Source: Caryophanales bacterium UBA7581
GTDB taxonomy: Bacteria > Bacillota_I > Bacilli_A > RFN20 > CAG-826
DNA length: 21,739 nt
Assembly: GCA_002477825.1 (NCBI GenBank)
Contig: DLKT01000058.1
Span: forward strand, 1-21,739
Reading direction: 5' to 3'
The translations under genes and the position numbers were made by a program. The notes beneath the pieces were generated by a model, which did no database searches, was not told where the DNA came from, and saw only the letters and a program-made list of their open reading frames with translations. Below, piece by piece: positions 1 to 7,712 of this stretch; the first letter of the stretch is position 1, and each line of letters begins with the position of its first letter.

Positions 1-126
1 TTTTCAAACTAAAGTCATTGCGTAACTTCTATCTCTCTTATGCAAATAAGGATTTAATTATTAAATTCATAATAAACCCGTTTATTTTTAGGTAAAAGCA
101 TATAAAAATCTTTCCCATATCCAGTT

Positions 127-169
127 AAAAAAAATTCTCGTAACCATAAGAATTATTATAGTTACGAGA
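127..169 (-). terminator. Intrinsic terminator after the zinc-ribbon gene
   Basis: Reading the minus strand, a 9-bp perfect stem (TCTCGTAAC / GTTACGAGA) with a 16-nt loop is followed by eight T residues. It lies about 60 nt past the stop codon of the 101-aa zinc-ribbon gene and would end that transcript. I see nothing else convincing at positions 1-126. Confidence 0.8.
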
Positions 170-230
170 AATAATTTAATCTATTGAATTATCTAAAAAC
201 TAAAATTACATATAAAACAAATGCTTTTTC

Positions 231-536
231 TTACTTTACTTCATCCCATTTAGTTAGATCAAAACGAGAATGAGGACGATAAACTTTTATGCCTCGTTCA
301 GTTCTTACATGAAGATAAGGAGTAAATTCTTTTATTCTAAAGGATAAAGCAAGTGGGTGCTCACGTATTAATTTATATAACTTCACCGGTTCTTTTTCAT
401 TTGGTATCGGTAAATCAATCACTTTTTTACCAATTTGCATTCTGTTATTGCGGTGATGATTTACTTGTATACAACCACAAAAATTACACACTACTTGTTC
501 ATTTGGAATATATTTACCACAGTATTTGCAGCGCAT
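231..536 (-). CDS. Small zinc-ribbon protein of unknown function
   Basis: This 101-aa protein opens with a short zinc ribbon: C3-x2-C6 and C17-x2-C20, each pair followed by G, the usual knuckle pattern. The rest is basic and lacks membrane segments or any motif I recognise; it ends with an RPHSRFDLTKWDEVK-type tail. The ATG at 536 is preceded by a ribosome binding site (GGAGATGAGG) at suitable distance and by a clear sigma-A promoter, and an intrinsic terminator follows, so it looks like a complete monocistronic gene. A zinc-dependent nucleic-acid or protein-interaction role is the obvious guess for a ribbon this size, but nothing in the sequence fixes it. That it is a gene is well supported; its function is unknown. 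Confidence 0.75.
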   Translation of the reverse strand: MRCKYCGKYIPNEQVVCNFCGCIQVNHHRNNRMQIGKKVIDLPIPNEKEPVKLYKLIREHPLALSFRIKEFTPYLHVRTERGIKVYRPHSRFDLTKWDEVK

Positions 537-568
537 AAAGCCTCATCTCCTTCAATACTTCTATTTTT

Positions 569-598
569 ATTATACTGAATTTTAGATATAAAGAACAA
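569..598 (-). promoter_or_regulatory. Sigma-A-like promoter of the zinc-ribbon gene
   Basis: On the minus strand TTGTTC and a perfect TATAAT are separated by 18 bp. The -10 box lies about 30 bp upstream of the start codon of the 101-aa gene, leaving room for its ribosome binding site. Confidence 0.65.
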
Positions 599-644
599 AT
601 TTTTTATCAAAAACCAACGAAGAAATAGATGGTAAATAGAAAAA

Positions 645-680
645 AAGGATTATAAAAAGTGCAGGCAAAATTGCACTACA
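645..680 (-). terminator. Intrinsic terminator after the 263-aa membrane protein gene
   Basis: On the minus strand a 6-bp stem (AGTGCA / TGCACT) with an 8-nt loop is followed by TTTTTAT and, a little further on, a second T-run. It begins about 25 nt beyond the stop codon of the gene at 702-1493. Confidence 0.65.
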
Positions 681-701
681 CTTCTATAATTTAGATTGAT
701 A

Positions 702-1493
702 TTAATTAAAGTGACATGTATAGTTTTCTTCGGTTTCAATTGAATCAAACCAAGATTTCACATCATCACGAATCGACGAAGCAAGTTCTTGCATCGCATA
801 TTCAACATTAGATTTAAATTCATCTAATTCATATTGACTTGAAAAATGATTCGTATTATATAATTTAGTATTAATTTTAAAATAGATATGCGTACCGGAA
901 AAACTTACCGAAGTGGTAAGTACACATTGAGCATTTCCTTCACCACGAACATCATCTTTAGAGGTATTTGCGATGGTTCTCATCATGCTATAAACTTCAG
1001 AACGAGTATATAAGGAAGTCGAACTTGTATTATTTCCATAACTCGATCCATATGATGGACGTGAAGATGAATGAGAAGATGAAGAAGATGAACTGCTAGA
1101 GGTTGGCACATAATGAGAACGTGATTTAGTTGCTGGTCCAGAATGAGTACATAACGTAAACATAAATGTTTCAAATTTACTATGTTCGTCATACTCTCCT
1201 CTTTCGACCTTTACTTTATTGGCTAAGCATAAAATGCCTACAATCAATTGAGCAATAAAGCGAATAGGAGAAAGAAGCATATCTAAAAATATTACCCAAA
1301 AACCTTTTAAGCCTCTAACAAATTTACCAATTAAAGAAAGAATGAATAGTCCTACGATTAGAAAGATAAAGAAGCCAACTCTCCCTGTTGAATCTATTTG
1401 TTTATTCGTAGCATAATCGTAAATAAGAACCCAAAAGAAAAGTGACTGAATAAATGCGCCAATCGTAAGAAGAAAACTATAGAATTTTTTCAT
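702..1493 (-). CDS. Unknown membrane protein with serine-rich linker
   Basis: I do not recognise this 263-aa protein. The N-terminal third is hydrophobic, with about three membrane segments near residues 6-25, 39-58 and 65-92. A low-complexity Ser/Tyr/Gly/Pro-rich linker follows (about 130-160), including a run of nine serines. The soluble C-terminal domain (about 162-263) is mixed alpha/beta by eye, has acidic patches, and ends in ENYTCHFN. The layout suggests a membrane-anchored domain held away from the bilayer by a flexible tether; which side it faces cannot be decided here. The ATG at 1493 has a GGGGG ribosome binding site 7-8 nt upstream, and a terminator follows the stop. It appears monocistronic. 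No catalytic motif is visible. Confidence 0.75.
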   Translation of the reverse strand: MKKFYSFLLTIGAFIQSLFFWVLIYDYATNKQIDSTGRVGFFIFLIVGLFILSLIGKFVRGLKGFWVIFLDMLLSPIRFIAQLIVGILCLANKVKVERGEYDEHSKFETFMFTLCTHSGPATKSRSHYVPTSSSSSSSSSHSSSRPSYGSSYGNNTSSTSLYTRSEVYSMMRTIANTSKDDVRGEGNAQCVLTTSVSFSGTHIYFKINTKLYNTNHFSSQYELDEFKSNVEYAMQELASSIRDDVKSWFDSIETEENYTCHFN

Positions 1494-1591
1494 TTTAAAG
1501 CCCCCTAATTTAAACGTATAAAGTATGAATTCTTTGTATTCTTTTTTAACGTAAGAAAATTTTTTATTGGTAACTAGAATTGAATTTTTTT

Positions 1592-1638
1592 AAAATAAAA
1601 AATCTAGTTTAACCATTAAAATATCTCGTTAAACTAGA
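1592..1638 (-). terminator. Intrinsic terminator of the truB-ribF unit
   Basis: On the minus strand an 11-bp perfect stem (TCTAGTTTAAC / GTTAAACTAGA) with a 14-nt loop is followed by TTTTTATTTT. It lies about 100 nt past the ribF stop codon and separates this unit from the membrane protein gene. Confidence 0.85.
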
Positions 1639-1738
1639 AAAATAATAGCAAATTATGAGTAGTATTGCAACATTTTGCGTCATCGTTCTAAACTTTCTTA
1701 TTGCTTTTATTTTGATTTATATGTTTTTTACTTATCGT

Positions 1739-2638
1739 TTAAAAGTATGGATTTAGTTCTTTTCTTGTAGTAACTAAGTCTTTTTGAAGTTGTTCTTTTA
1801 AGTCTTCTAAAGAAGCAAACTTCTTTTCATCACGAATAAAAGAAACAATTTCTATTTCTATGTTTTCTAAATAAATATCTTCATCAAAGTCTAAAATATG
1901 GACTTCAATTAAAGGATGTTTTAAAGGCTCAATAGTGGGATGAACACCTACATTTATCATACTCATGTATTTTTGATGGTGAACGTACGCTAAAGCGGTA
2001 TAAACACCATTTTTAGGAAGAAAATAAGGACACGCTAAATGCATATTCGCGGTTTTAAAGCCGATGGTTCGTCCATTTTGATATCCCTTCACTACTTCCC
2101 CTTTTAATCGGTAAAAGCGACCTAAAACATGCGTTAAATCGCTAATATCGCCATTATTTAGATCTTCAATTAATCTTGAAGTCGATAATTTCCCTTTTTC
2201 ATCTCTTTTTAAAGGGACCACTATCGTAGGCAAACATTGCTTTAATAAATCCACATTTCCTTTTGCTTCTTTACCAAAGGTATAATCTTCACCAACGATA
2301 ATATATCGAGGTAATAAAACTCTTAAATATTTTCCAATAAACGCTAAAGGACTTAGGTTAAAGAAATCCGCATCCACTTTTTGAATCAATAAGTATTCGA
2401 CACCTAATTCTTCTAGTAGTTGATTTCTAGTTTCATCATCTAAGAATTTTTTTTCTTCTAGATGCATAAACCATTGTTTAGGTGATTGATCAAAAGTATA
2501 AACGGCAACGGGAAAGCCAGTTTCTTTGGCTTTTTTTATTAACTCTTGGTGACCTAAATGAAAGCCATCAAAAAAACCTAAGCATAAAGCATAAGCTTTG
2601 GGCATTGAAATCGGTTCTTTGAATTCTATAATTTTCAT
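1739..2638 (-). CDS. ribF: Bifunctional riboflavin kinase / FAD synthetase RibF
   Basis: RibF phosphorylates riboflavin to FMN and adenylylates FMN to FAD in the cytoplasm. The 299-aa length is normal. The N-terminal FMN adenylyltransferase domain shows the nucleotidyltransferase signature GFFDGFHLGH (residues 21-30, HxGH at 27-30) and the STSRLI segment (152-157) equivalent to the family's ISSTxIR. The C-terminal flavokinase domain starts near 172 and contains GRTIGFKTAN (189-198), GVY at 211-213 and an EVHILD block at 245-250. The usual PTAN motif of the kinase reads KTAN here, with Thr196 and Asn198 kept but Pro replaced by Lys. The ATG follows the truB stop after a single base, so the two genes should be translationally coupled. 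No FMN riboswitch is visible upstream. Confidence 0.95.
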   Translation of the reverse strand: MKIIEFKEPISMPKAYALCLGFFDGFHLGHQELIKKAKETGFPVAVYTFDQSPKQWFMHLEEKKFLDDETRNQLLEELGVEYLLIQKVDADFFNLSPLAFIGKYLRVLLPRYIIVGEDYTFGKEAKGNVDLLKQCLPTIVVPLKRDEKGKLSTSRLIEDLNNGDISDLTHVLGRFYRLKGEVVKGYQNGRTIGFKTANMHLACPYFLPKNGVYTALAYVHHQKYMSMINVGVHPTIEPLKHPLIEVHILDFDEDIYLENIEIEIVSFIRDEKKFASLEDLKEQLQKDLVTTRKELNPYF

Positions 2639-2639
2639 T

Positions 2640-3485
2640 TTAAAAAAGCCCTCTTTTAACTTTATAGGTATGTTTTTCTGCTTTTTCTAAAATGGATAAC
2701 ACTTCTCCATTTTCATCAAGGGTAAGAAGAATATCTTCTTTTCTTAATAAACGAATGGTTTTTCCGTTAATAATATCTTTTTTGGTTGCTTCATCCACGA
2801 CTTCAGTAGGAAGAAAGGATAAAGCTTCTTTTATCGAAATAAAATCTGATGCTCCCACTTCTTTTACTTTTTTAGCGTCAAAAATAGAAACCGCTCCTAT
2901 TTTCGTTCTTCGTAAAGAGGTTAAATGTCCGCAGGTAGATAAAGCATGCGCAATATCTTGCCCTAATTGACGAATATAAGTTCCTTTTGAACAATGCACC
3001 GAAAAAGAAAGTTGATGGTCCACATAAGACATAAAATGGATATCATGAATGGTAATTTTTCGACTGATTTCTGGTGTCTTTTCATTCGCAAAGGCATAAC
3101 GATATAATGCCTTTCCTTTATATTTTACCGCAGAATACTTCGGTACCACTTGTTCGATGGTTCCTTTAAAGGTATGAAGTGTTTCTTCTAAAGTTTCCAA
3201 AGATAAATAAGGAACTTCTTTTTCTAATATAACTTTTCCTTCTAAATCTAAGGTATCCGTATCCACACCTAATAAAAGTGTGGCTTCATATTCTTTTTCT
3301 TGCGCTTCTAAATAAGGCGCAATTTTGGTTGCTTTTCCGACTAAAACGATTAATAATCCGGTTGCAAAAGGATCCAAAGTTCCTACATGTCCGACTTTTT
3401 TTGTTTGAAATTGATGAGAGATATAATTGACCACATCACGAGAGGTCCAACCTTTTTCTTTGTCAATGAATAAAATTCCATCCAT
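2640..3485 (-). CDS. truB: tRNA pseudouridine(55) synthase TruB
   Basis: TruB converts U55 in the T-loop of tRNAs to pseudouridine. The family signature GHVGTLDPFATG is present, with the catalytic Asp at residue 38 of the 281-aa product. YSAVKYKGKALY and the SKGTYIRQLGQDI block also match the TruB fold, and the C-terminal 60 residues resemble the small PUA-like extension. I place the start at 3485: this ATG has GGGAGG about 10 nt upstream, while the in-frame ATG at 3512 has no ribosome binding site and would lie about at or upstream of the transcript start expected from the -10 box at 3514-3519. It is the first gene of a truB-ribF unit. In many Bacillota truB follows rbfA directly; here two other genes and a terminator intervene. 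Confidence 0.95.
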   Translation of the reverse strand: MDGILFIDKEKGWTSRDVVNYISHQFQTKKVGHVGTLDPFATGLLIVLVGKATKIAPYLEAQEKEYEATLLLGVDTDTLDLEGKVILEKEVPYLSLETLEETLHTFKGTIEQVVPKYSAVKYKGKALYRYAFANEKTPEISRKITIHDIHFMSYVDHQLSFSVHCSKGTYIRQLGQDIAHALSTCGHLTSLRRTKIGAVSIFDAKKVKEVGASDFISIKEALSFLPTEVVDEATKKDIINGKTIRLLRKEDILLTLDENGEVLSILEKAEKHTYKVKRGLF

Positions 3486-3512
3486 TTTTTGTTTTCCTCC
3501 CTCTTGTTTCAT

Positions 3513-3520
3513 ATTATAAT
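3513..3520. promoter_or_regulatory. Palindromic -10 box shared by truB and the PP-loop gene
   Basis: The only space between the divergent truB and PP-loop genes contains ATTATAAT, a perfect palindrome that presents TATAAT on both strands. Transcripts leaving in each direction would have leaders of roughly 20-25 nt, just enough for the ribosome binding sites seen on each side. I see no strong -35 box on either strand. Confidence 0.55.
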
Positions 3521-3549
3521 GTTAACGAGAAAAAAAAGGAATGAAGAAA

Positions 3550-4692
3550 ATGAAATCTATTCGTAAAATCCTCGCTTCTATGCGAAATGCTGATCAAAAA
3601 TTCAATCTTATCGTCCCTAACGACCGTATTGCGGTAGGTATTTCGGGCGGAAAAGATTCGCTTACCCTATTTTATGCTTTAACGCTTTATCAAAAATTTT
3701 CAAAAAAGAATTTTGAAATTGTACCTATTCTTTTAGATTTAGGTTTTTCTAATGTTGATTTTACCCCTTTAAAAAATTGGTTTGAATCGTTAGGCTATAC
3801 TTTATATATTGAAGATAATCGTAATGTCGCTAAAATCTTAGAATATCATAAGAAAGATAAATTACCTTGTTCGATTTGTTCTAGAATGAAAAAAGCCGCG
3901 ATTAATTTAAGCGCTCATCAACATGGATGTAATAAAGTTGCGTTTGCTCATCACGCGGATGACGCTATCGAAACTTTATGGATGAATGAAGTTTTTGGTG
4001 CCAGAATCGCCACTTTTTCACCTAAAATGCATTTAGAAAAGACCGATTTAGTTTTTATTCGTCCTCTCATTTTAGCGCGTGAAAGTGTCATTCGTACGTG
4101 TGCAGAAGAAATGCACTTTCCTATTACTTCTTTAGGTTGCCCAAATGATAAACATACCTCTAGAGAAGACGCAAAAGAATGGTTATCTTTACTTTATAAA
4201 AAGTATCCTTCTGCTAAAGAAAACTTTTTAACGATGCTTTATAATTACGAAAAAGAAGATTTATGGAAAGATCATCTATTCTATGCTTTAGAAGGTACCA
4301 ATTTAAGTATTCGTCCAGTGATTGCAATTGATACTTTTTATAAAATGCTCCAACTAATTCAATCATATAAAAACACTATGGATTTACAAGTTCCTTACCA
4401 AGACTATACTTCTTTCTTACTATATGAAGATCAAACCGCTATCGGATATATTATGTATCAAAAAGATGCGGAAAGACATTTTATCTTAAAAGATATCGCT
4501 GTATCTTTTCATACTAAGCAAAAAGAATATGAAACTCTTTTACTAAAATGGTTAGAAAATAAATTATTTTTAGAAGCGAACCCTTGTGAATTAGAAGTTG
4601 ATGAAAAGATTTCTTCTCTTTCCCTATTTGAAAGCTATTCTTTAAAAGCAAATGGAACTCGCTATTTATCTTTAACCATTGAAAAAAAGTAA
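3550..4692 (+). CDS. TtcA-family PP-loop ATPase with a C-terminal GNAT-like domain
   Basis: Residues 1-240 form a TtcA-type PP-loop enzyme. The PP-loop SGGKDS is at about 32-37, a CSIC pair at 107-110, an AHHADDAIET block follows, and a third cysteine sits in GCPND near 197. TtcA proteins use this cysteine trio to hold an iron-sulfur cluster and thiolate tRNA cytidine 32; the substrate of the Bacillota relatives is less certain, so I leave the symbol blank. After about residue 250 there are some 130 extra residues with an acetyltransferase-like pattern (IGYIMYQKDAERHFILKDIAV, then an amphipathic helix). Simple TtcA proteins lack this part. The ATG at 3541 is directly against the AAGGA sequence, whereas the ATG at 3550 has ideal 9-nt spacing, so I choose 3550. 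It is the only clear plus-strand gene and is divergent from truB. Confidence 0.85.
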   Translation: MKSIRKILASMRNADQKFNLIVPNDRIAVGISGGKDSLTLFYALTLYQKFSKKNFEIVPILLDLGFSNVDFTPLKNWFESLGYTLYIEDNRNVAKILEYHKKDKLPCSICSRMKKAAINLSAHQHGCNKVAFAHHADDAIETLWMNEVFGARIATFSPKMHLEKTDLVFIRPLILARESVIRTCAEEMHFPITSLGCPNDKHTSREDAKEWLSLLYKKYPSAKENFLTMLYNYEKEDLWKDHLFYALEGTNLSIRPVIAIDTFYKMLQLIQSYKNTMDLQVPYQDYTSFLLYEDQTAIGYIMYQKDAERHFILKDIAVSFHTKQKEYETLLLKWLENKLFLEANPCELEVDEKISSLSLFESYSLKANGTRYLSLTIEKK

Positions 4693-4702
4693 ACTTATTT
4701 TT

Positions 4703-4740
4703 AAAAAAAAGACGATAACCTTAACGGTTATCGCTTTTTT
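4703..4740. terminator. Bidirectional intrinsic terminator
   Basis: An 8-bp stem (CGATAACC / GGTTATCG) with a 5-nt loop has eight A residues on its left and six T residues on its right. It can terminate the plus-strand PP-loop transcript and the converging minus-strand XRE gene. Confidence 0.85.
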
Positions 4741-4750
4741 GTTCATTTTT

Positions 4751-5368
4751 TTACATTTCAACTTCTATTAAATCTTCAATTGTACAGCTGAGCACTCTAG
4801 AAAATCTTAAAAGATGATGGGCGGGAGCGTCATTAATATTTACTTTTCTTTGCTCATATAACTGAATCATTTTTAAAGGAACACCACTACGAGACGCGAG
4901 TTCTTTTTGTGATAATTTTGCGTATTTACGATATCTTTCTAAATACGTTTCCTTTTGTAAAACAATAGAATTTGCAATTTCCACAAATTTTTCTAAACTC
5001 GCTTCATGTAATGGATGATAAAGAGAAAGAATTTTTGAAGGAGGTAATTTATCTTGTATTTTTTTAAAGCTCAATCCAGTATACCATTGATAATAAGCTA
5101 AGACAAAACCACACCAATACTCTGGACTTCTTCCTAATTCAACCATAGGCGCTTGTGGGGCTTTTTGGTCAGTAATCATACTATATAAAACATGAGGTGG
5201 CATATTAAGAAAATAAACATTTCCTCTACCAAATTCTGAGGCATATCCCTTTTTTATAAAAAGAAAAAATAATTCATCCAATGATTCTGCATCTGAAACA
5301 TAATTAAAAAGTTCTGCTATATTGGTCATTGCGTCATTTAAATAAAGTTCGCTATATGCATGAATCAT
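4751..5368 (-). CDS. Orphan XRE-type HTH regulator with N-terminal partner domain
   Basis: The 205-aa protein ends in an XRE/Cro-type helix-turn-helix (about 144-201): RKYAKLSQKELASRSGVP, then LKMIQLYEQR and a conserved LLRFSRVLSCTIEDL segment. The N-terminal 140 residues (YSELYLNDAMTNIAELFNY, then SPEYWCGFVLAYYQWYTGLSF) resemble a layout I know from many gut Bacillota proteins annotated as HTH regulators, some next to small toxin-like genes; that link is recollection, not something shown here. No toxin-sized partner is adjacent: the rbfA terminator lies upstream and the PP-loop gene converges downstream. The ATG at 5368 has AGAGGTG about 7 nt upstream. A transcriptional regulator or orphan antitoxin is likely; the target is unknown. 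Confidence 0.85.
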   Translation of the reverse strand: MIHAYSELYLNDAMTNIAELFNYVSDAESLDELFFLFIKKGYASEFGRGNVYFLNMPPHVLYSMITDQKAPQAPMVELGRSPEYWCGFVLAYYQWYTGLSFKKIQDKLPPSKILSLYHPLHEASLEKFVEIANSIVLQKETYLERYRKYAKLSQKELASRSGVPLKMIQLYEQRKVNINDAPAHHLLRFSRVLSCTIEDLIEVEM

Positions 5369-5417
5369 CGTTTTTCACCTCTTAACTTATCTATCGAATG
5401 GGTTTCTACATTTATAT

Positions 5418-5445
5418 TTTATATGAATTTTCTAAAATATTACAA
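5418..5445 (-). promoter_or_regulatory. Possible promoter of the XRE gene
   Basis: On the minus strand TTGTAA and TATAAA are 16 bp apart, between the rbfA terminator and the XRE start codon. The region is very AT-rich, so the match is weak, but the terminator upstream means the gene needs a promoter here. Confidence 0.4.
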
Positions 5446-5446
5446 A

Positions 5447-5474
5447 CAAAAAAAGATGAGCTTTTCGCCCACCC
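5447..5474 (-). terminator. Intrinsic terminator of the rimP-rbfA operon
   Basis: On the minus strand GGTGGGC and GCTCATC pair over 7 bp (two G-U pairs) around a GAAAA loop, followed by seven T residues. It starts 8 nt past the rbfA stop codon and marks the end of the rimP-nusA-infB-rbfA transcript. Confidence 0.8.
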
Positions 5475-5481
5475 TAATAAA

Positions 5482-5847
5482 CTATTCACGATTTTTTCTT
5501 AATTTTTCTAAAGCTTCTTCTTCTCTTTTTAAGCTTTCTTCAATTTTTTGACCTTTTTCAAAGGAATCATCAATGAAGAAATGAAGTTCAGGAACTTTAC
5601 GAATATCCATTTTTTGCGCTAAAGAAGAACGAATGAAACCTTTGGTTCTTTCTAAAGCGGCCAATCTTTCTTCTTTATTACCAGCGCCTAAAAAGGAAAC
5701 GTAAACTTTCGCGTGAGAAAAATCATTAGAAACATCAACATCCGTTACAGTAACAAAGCCAATGGATTTGCTTTTTACTTCATATTGGATGATTTCTGAT
5801 ATGTTTTTCAAAATCAAAGCAGGAACGCGTTCTTTACGATTTGCCAT
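5482..5847 (-). CDS. rbfA: 30S ribosome-binding factor RbfA
   Basis: RbfA is a cytoplasmic KH-type protein that binds the immature 30S subunit and helps 16S rRNA 5'-end maturation. The 121 residues are normal length. The opening RKERVPALILKNISEIIQYEVK, the DVDVSNDFSHAKVYVS strand and the closing RKVPELHFFIDDSFEKGQKIEE block are the conserved RbfA elements. The C-terminal tail is charged and helical. It starts 10 nt after infB with an AGGTG ribosome binding site and is the last gene of its operon, being followed at once by a terminator rather than by truB. Confidence 0.95.
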   Translation of the reverse strand: MANRKERVPALILKNISEIIQYEVKSKSIGFVTVTDVDVSNDFSHAKVYVSFLGAGNKEERLAALERTKGFIRSSLAQKMDIRKVPELHFFIDDSFEKGQKIEESLKREEEALEKLRKNRE

Positions 5848-5857
5848 TTTATTTCAC

Positions 5858-7708
5858 CTACTTTTTGACTTCTACCATTTCATAACATTCAATGATATCA
5901 TTTTCTTTTTCATCATTGTAGTTTTCAATGGTTAAACCACATTCATAGCCCATAGCGACTTCTTTAGCATCGTTTTGGTAACGTTTTAAGCTTGCTAATT
6001 TACCTTCATAAACGACGATACCATCACGGATTAAACGGATGGGCGCGTCGCGCTTGATACTACCAGAAGTGACCATACAGCCAGCAATTGTGCCGACTTT
6101 CGATACTTTGAATAATTGACGAACTTCGGCTTGTCCGACGACTTTTTCTACTAATTCAGGTTTTAATAAGCCTTTCATAGCGGCTTCCATTTCTTCAATT
6201 AAAGCATAAATGATACGATGCAAACGAATTTCAACGCCTTCTTCTTCCGCTTTACTTCTAACTAAAGCATCCGGACGGACGTTAAAGCCATAAATAATTG
6301 CATTACTTGCAGACGCTAATAAGACGTCACTTTCAGTAATAGCACCCGCGGTAGAACGAATGACATTAATCTTCACTTCATCGCTATTTAACTTCTCTAA
6401 GCTAGCTTTAATCGCTTCAGCCGATCCTTGTAAATCCGCCTTAATAATGACGTTAATATTTTGAATTTCACCTTCGTGAATGCGGTTATATAAATCATCT
6501 AAGGACATAGCAGAACTGCCGTGCATTTCTTGAGAAACACGTAAAAGTTTTCTTTTTTCCGCAATATCACGGGCCTGTTTCTCGGTAGGAAATGCCATAA
6601 AACGATCACCTGCAACAGGGACTTCACTTAAACCAATAATACTCACTGGCGTGGATGGTCCTGCAGTTTTTAAAATCTTCTTAAATTCATTGGTCATACG
6701 TCTAACACGGCCATAACAAGCACCGACAACGACGTAATCTGAACTATTTAATGTTCCGTTTTGTACTAAAAGTGTAGCTTTTGGTCCTTCACCTTTATCT
6801 AGTTTTGCCTCTAAAACAGTACCCAATGCGTAACGATTTGGGTTGGCTTTAAGCTCTTGCATTTCAGCGACAACTAAAACGTTTTCTAATAAGTTATCTA
6901 CGCCAATATTCTTCTTAGCGGAGATTTCACAAAAGATAGTGTCGCCACCATATTCTTCAGGAATTAAGTCGAATTGCATTAATTCTTGTTTAACTCTTTC
7001 AGGATCAGCGCCTGGTTTATCAATTTTATTGATAGCCACAATAATTGGGACATTTGCGGCTTTCGCGTGATCAATGGCTTCTTTGGTTTGTGGCATAACG
7101 CCATCATCAGCAGCGACGATTAAGATAACAATATCGGTAACACTAGCGCCTCTAGAACGCATAGCGGTAAAGGCTTCGTGCCCTGGTGTGTCGATAAAGG
7201 TAATCTTTTTACCGTGGATTTCTTTTTGATAAGCTCCGATCGCTTGCGTAATGGCGCCGGCTTCAGATGCCACGATGTTGGACTTACGAATTTGGTCAAT
7301 TAAGGTCGTTTTACCATGGTCAACGTGACCCATAATGGTAACGACTGGCGGTCTTTCAACTAAGCTAGAAGGATCATCTACGATTTCTAGCTCTTCAAAA
7401 TTTTCTTCGGATACGACTTTTTCTTTTTTAAAATCAAAGCCGAACTCTAAGCAAATTTGACCAATTAATTCATCATCTAAGGTTGTATTAATGGTGACCA
7501 TTTTTCCCGCCATAAAAAGTGTTTTAATAATATCAGAAACACTGATATTAAGTTCTTGCGATAATTCGTTTACAGTGAGTGCTTTCGTAAAAACGAACAC
7601 GCCTCCATTTACTTTGTTCACTTCTTTTTGGCGATGGCTTGGAACATTGCTCACGCGGTGCGCGCCATTATTCCGATTTTGGCCTTTCTTTGGTGTTTTA
7701 CCTGCCAT
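5858..7708 (-). CDS. infB: Translation initiation factor IF-2
   Basis: IF-2 is the GTPase that brings fMet-tRNA to the 30S subunit and promotes 70S joining. At 616 residues it is a short form: the basic N-terminal region is only about 40 residues, followed by the small IF2N helical domain (TVNELSQELNISVSDIIKTLF, about 45-65). The G domain has GHVDHGKT at 127-134, DTPGHEAF at 173-180 and NKID at 227-230, plus SAK. The switch-I block reads GAITQAIGAY, where most IF-2 proteins have His in place of the second Ala. Domains II, III and C2 follow at normal length. The start lies 4 nt after the ylxQ stop and its ribosome binding site (GGGGAG) is inside the end of ylxQ, so the two are probably coupled. 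Confidence 0.97.
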   Translation of the reverse strand: MAGKTPKKGQNRNNGAHRVSNVPSHRQKEVNKVNGGVFVFTKALTVNELSQELNISVSDIIKTLFMAGKMVTINTTLDDELIGQICLEFGFDFKKEKVVSEENFEELEIVDDPSSLVERPPVVTIMGHVDHGKTTLIDQIRKSNIVASEAGAITQAIGAYQKEIHGKKITFIDTPGHEAFTAMRSRGASVTDIVILIVAADDGVMPQTKEAIDHAKAANVPIIVAINKIDKPGADPERVKQELMQFDLIPEEYGGDTIFCEISAKKNIGVDNLLENVLVVAEMQELKANPNRYALGTVLEAKLDKGEGPKATLLVQNGTLNSSDYVVVGACYGRVRRMTNEFKKILKTAGPSTPVSIIGLSEVPVAGDRFMAFPTEKQARDIAEKRKLLRVSQEMHGSSAMSLDDLYNRIHEGEIQNINVIIKADLQGSAEAIKASLEKLNSDEVKINVIRSTAGAITESDVLLASASNAIIYGFNVRPDALVRSKAEEEGVEIRLHRIIYALIEEMEAAMKGLLKPELVEKVVGQAEVRQLFKVSKVGTIAGCMVTSGSIKRDAPIRLIRDGIVVYEGKLASLKRYQNDAKEVAMGYECGLTIENYNDEKENDIIECYEMVEVKK

Positions 7709-7712
7709 AACA

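Noticed and set aside
54..152. Minus-strand open frame of 32 codons that reads like a protein C-terminus
   Set aside because: It has no start with a ribosome binding site, and the terminator of the zinc-ribbon gene overlaps it. The composition is what AT-rich DNA gives by chance.
1655..1756. Plus-strand 33-codon frame encoding a hydrophobic single-helix peptide
   Set aside because: It has no ribosome binding site and overlaps the 3' end of ribF in antisense. T-rich antisense DNA easily gives hydrophobic peptides.
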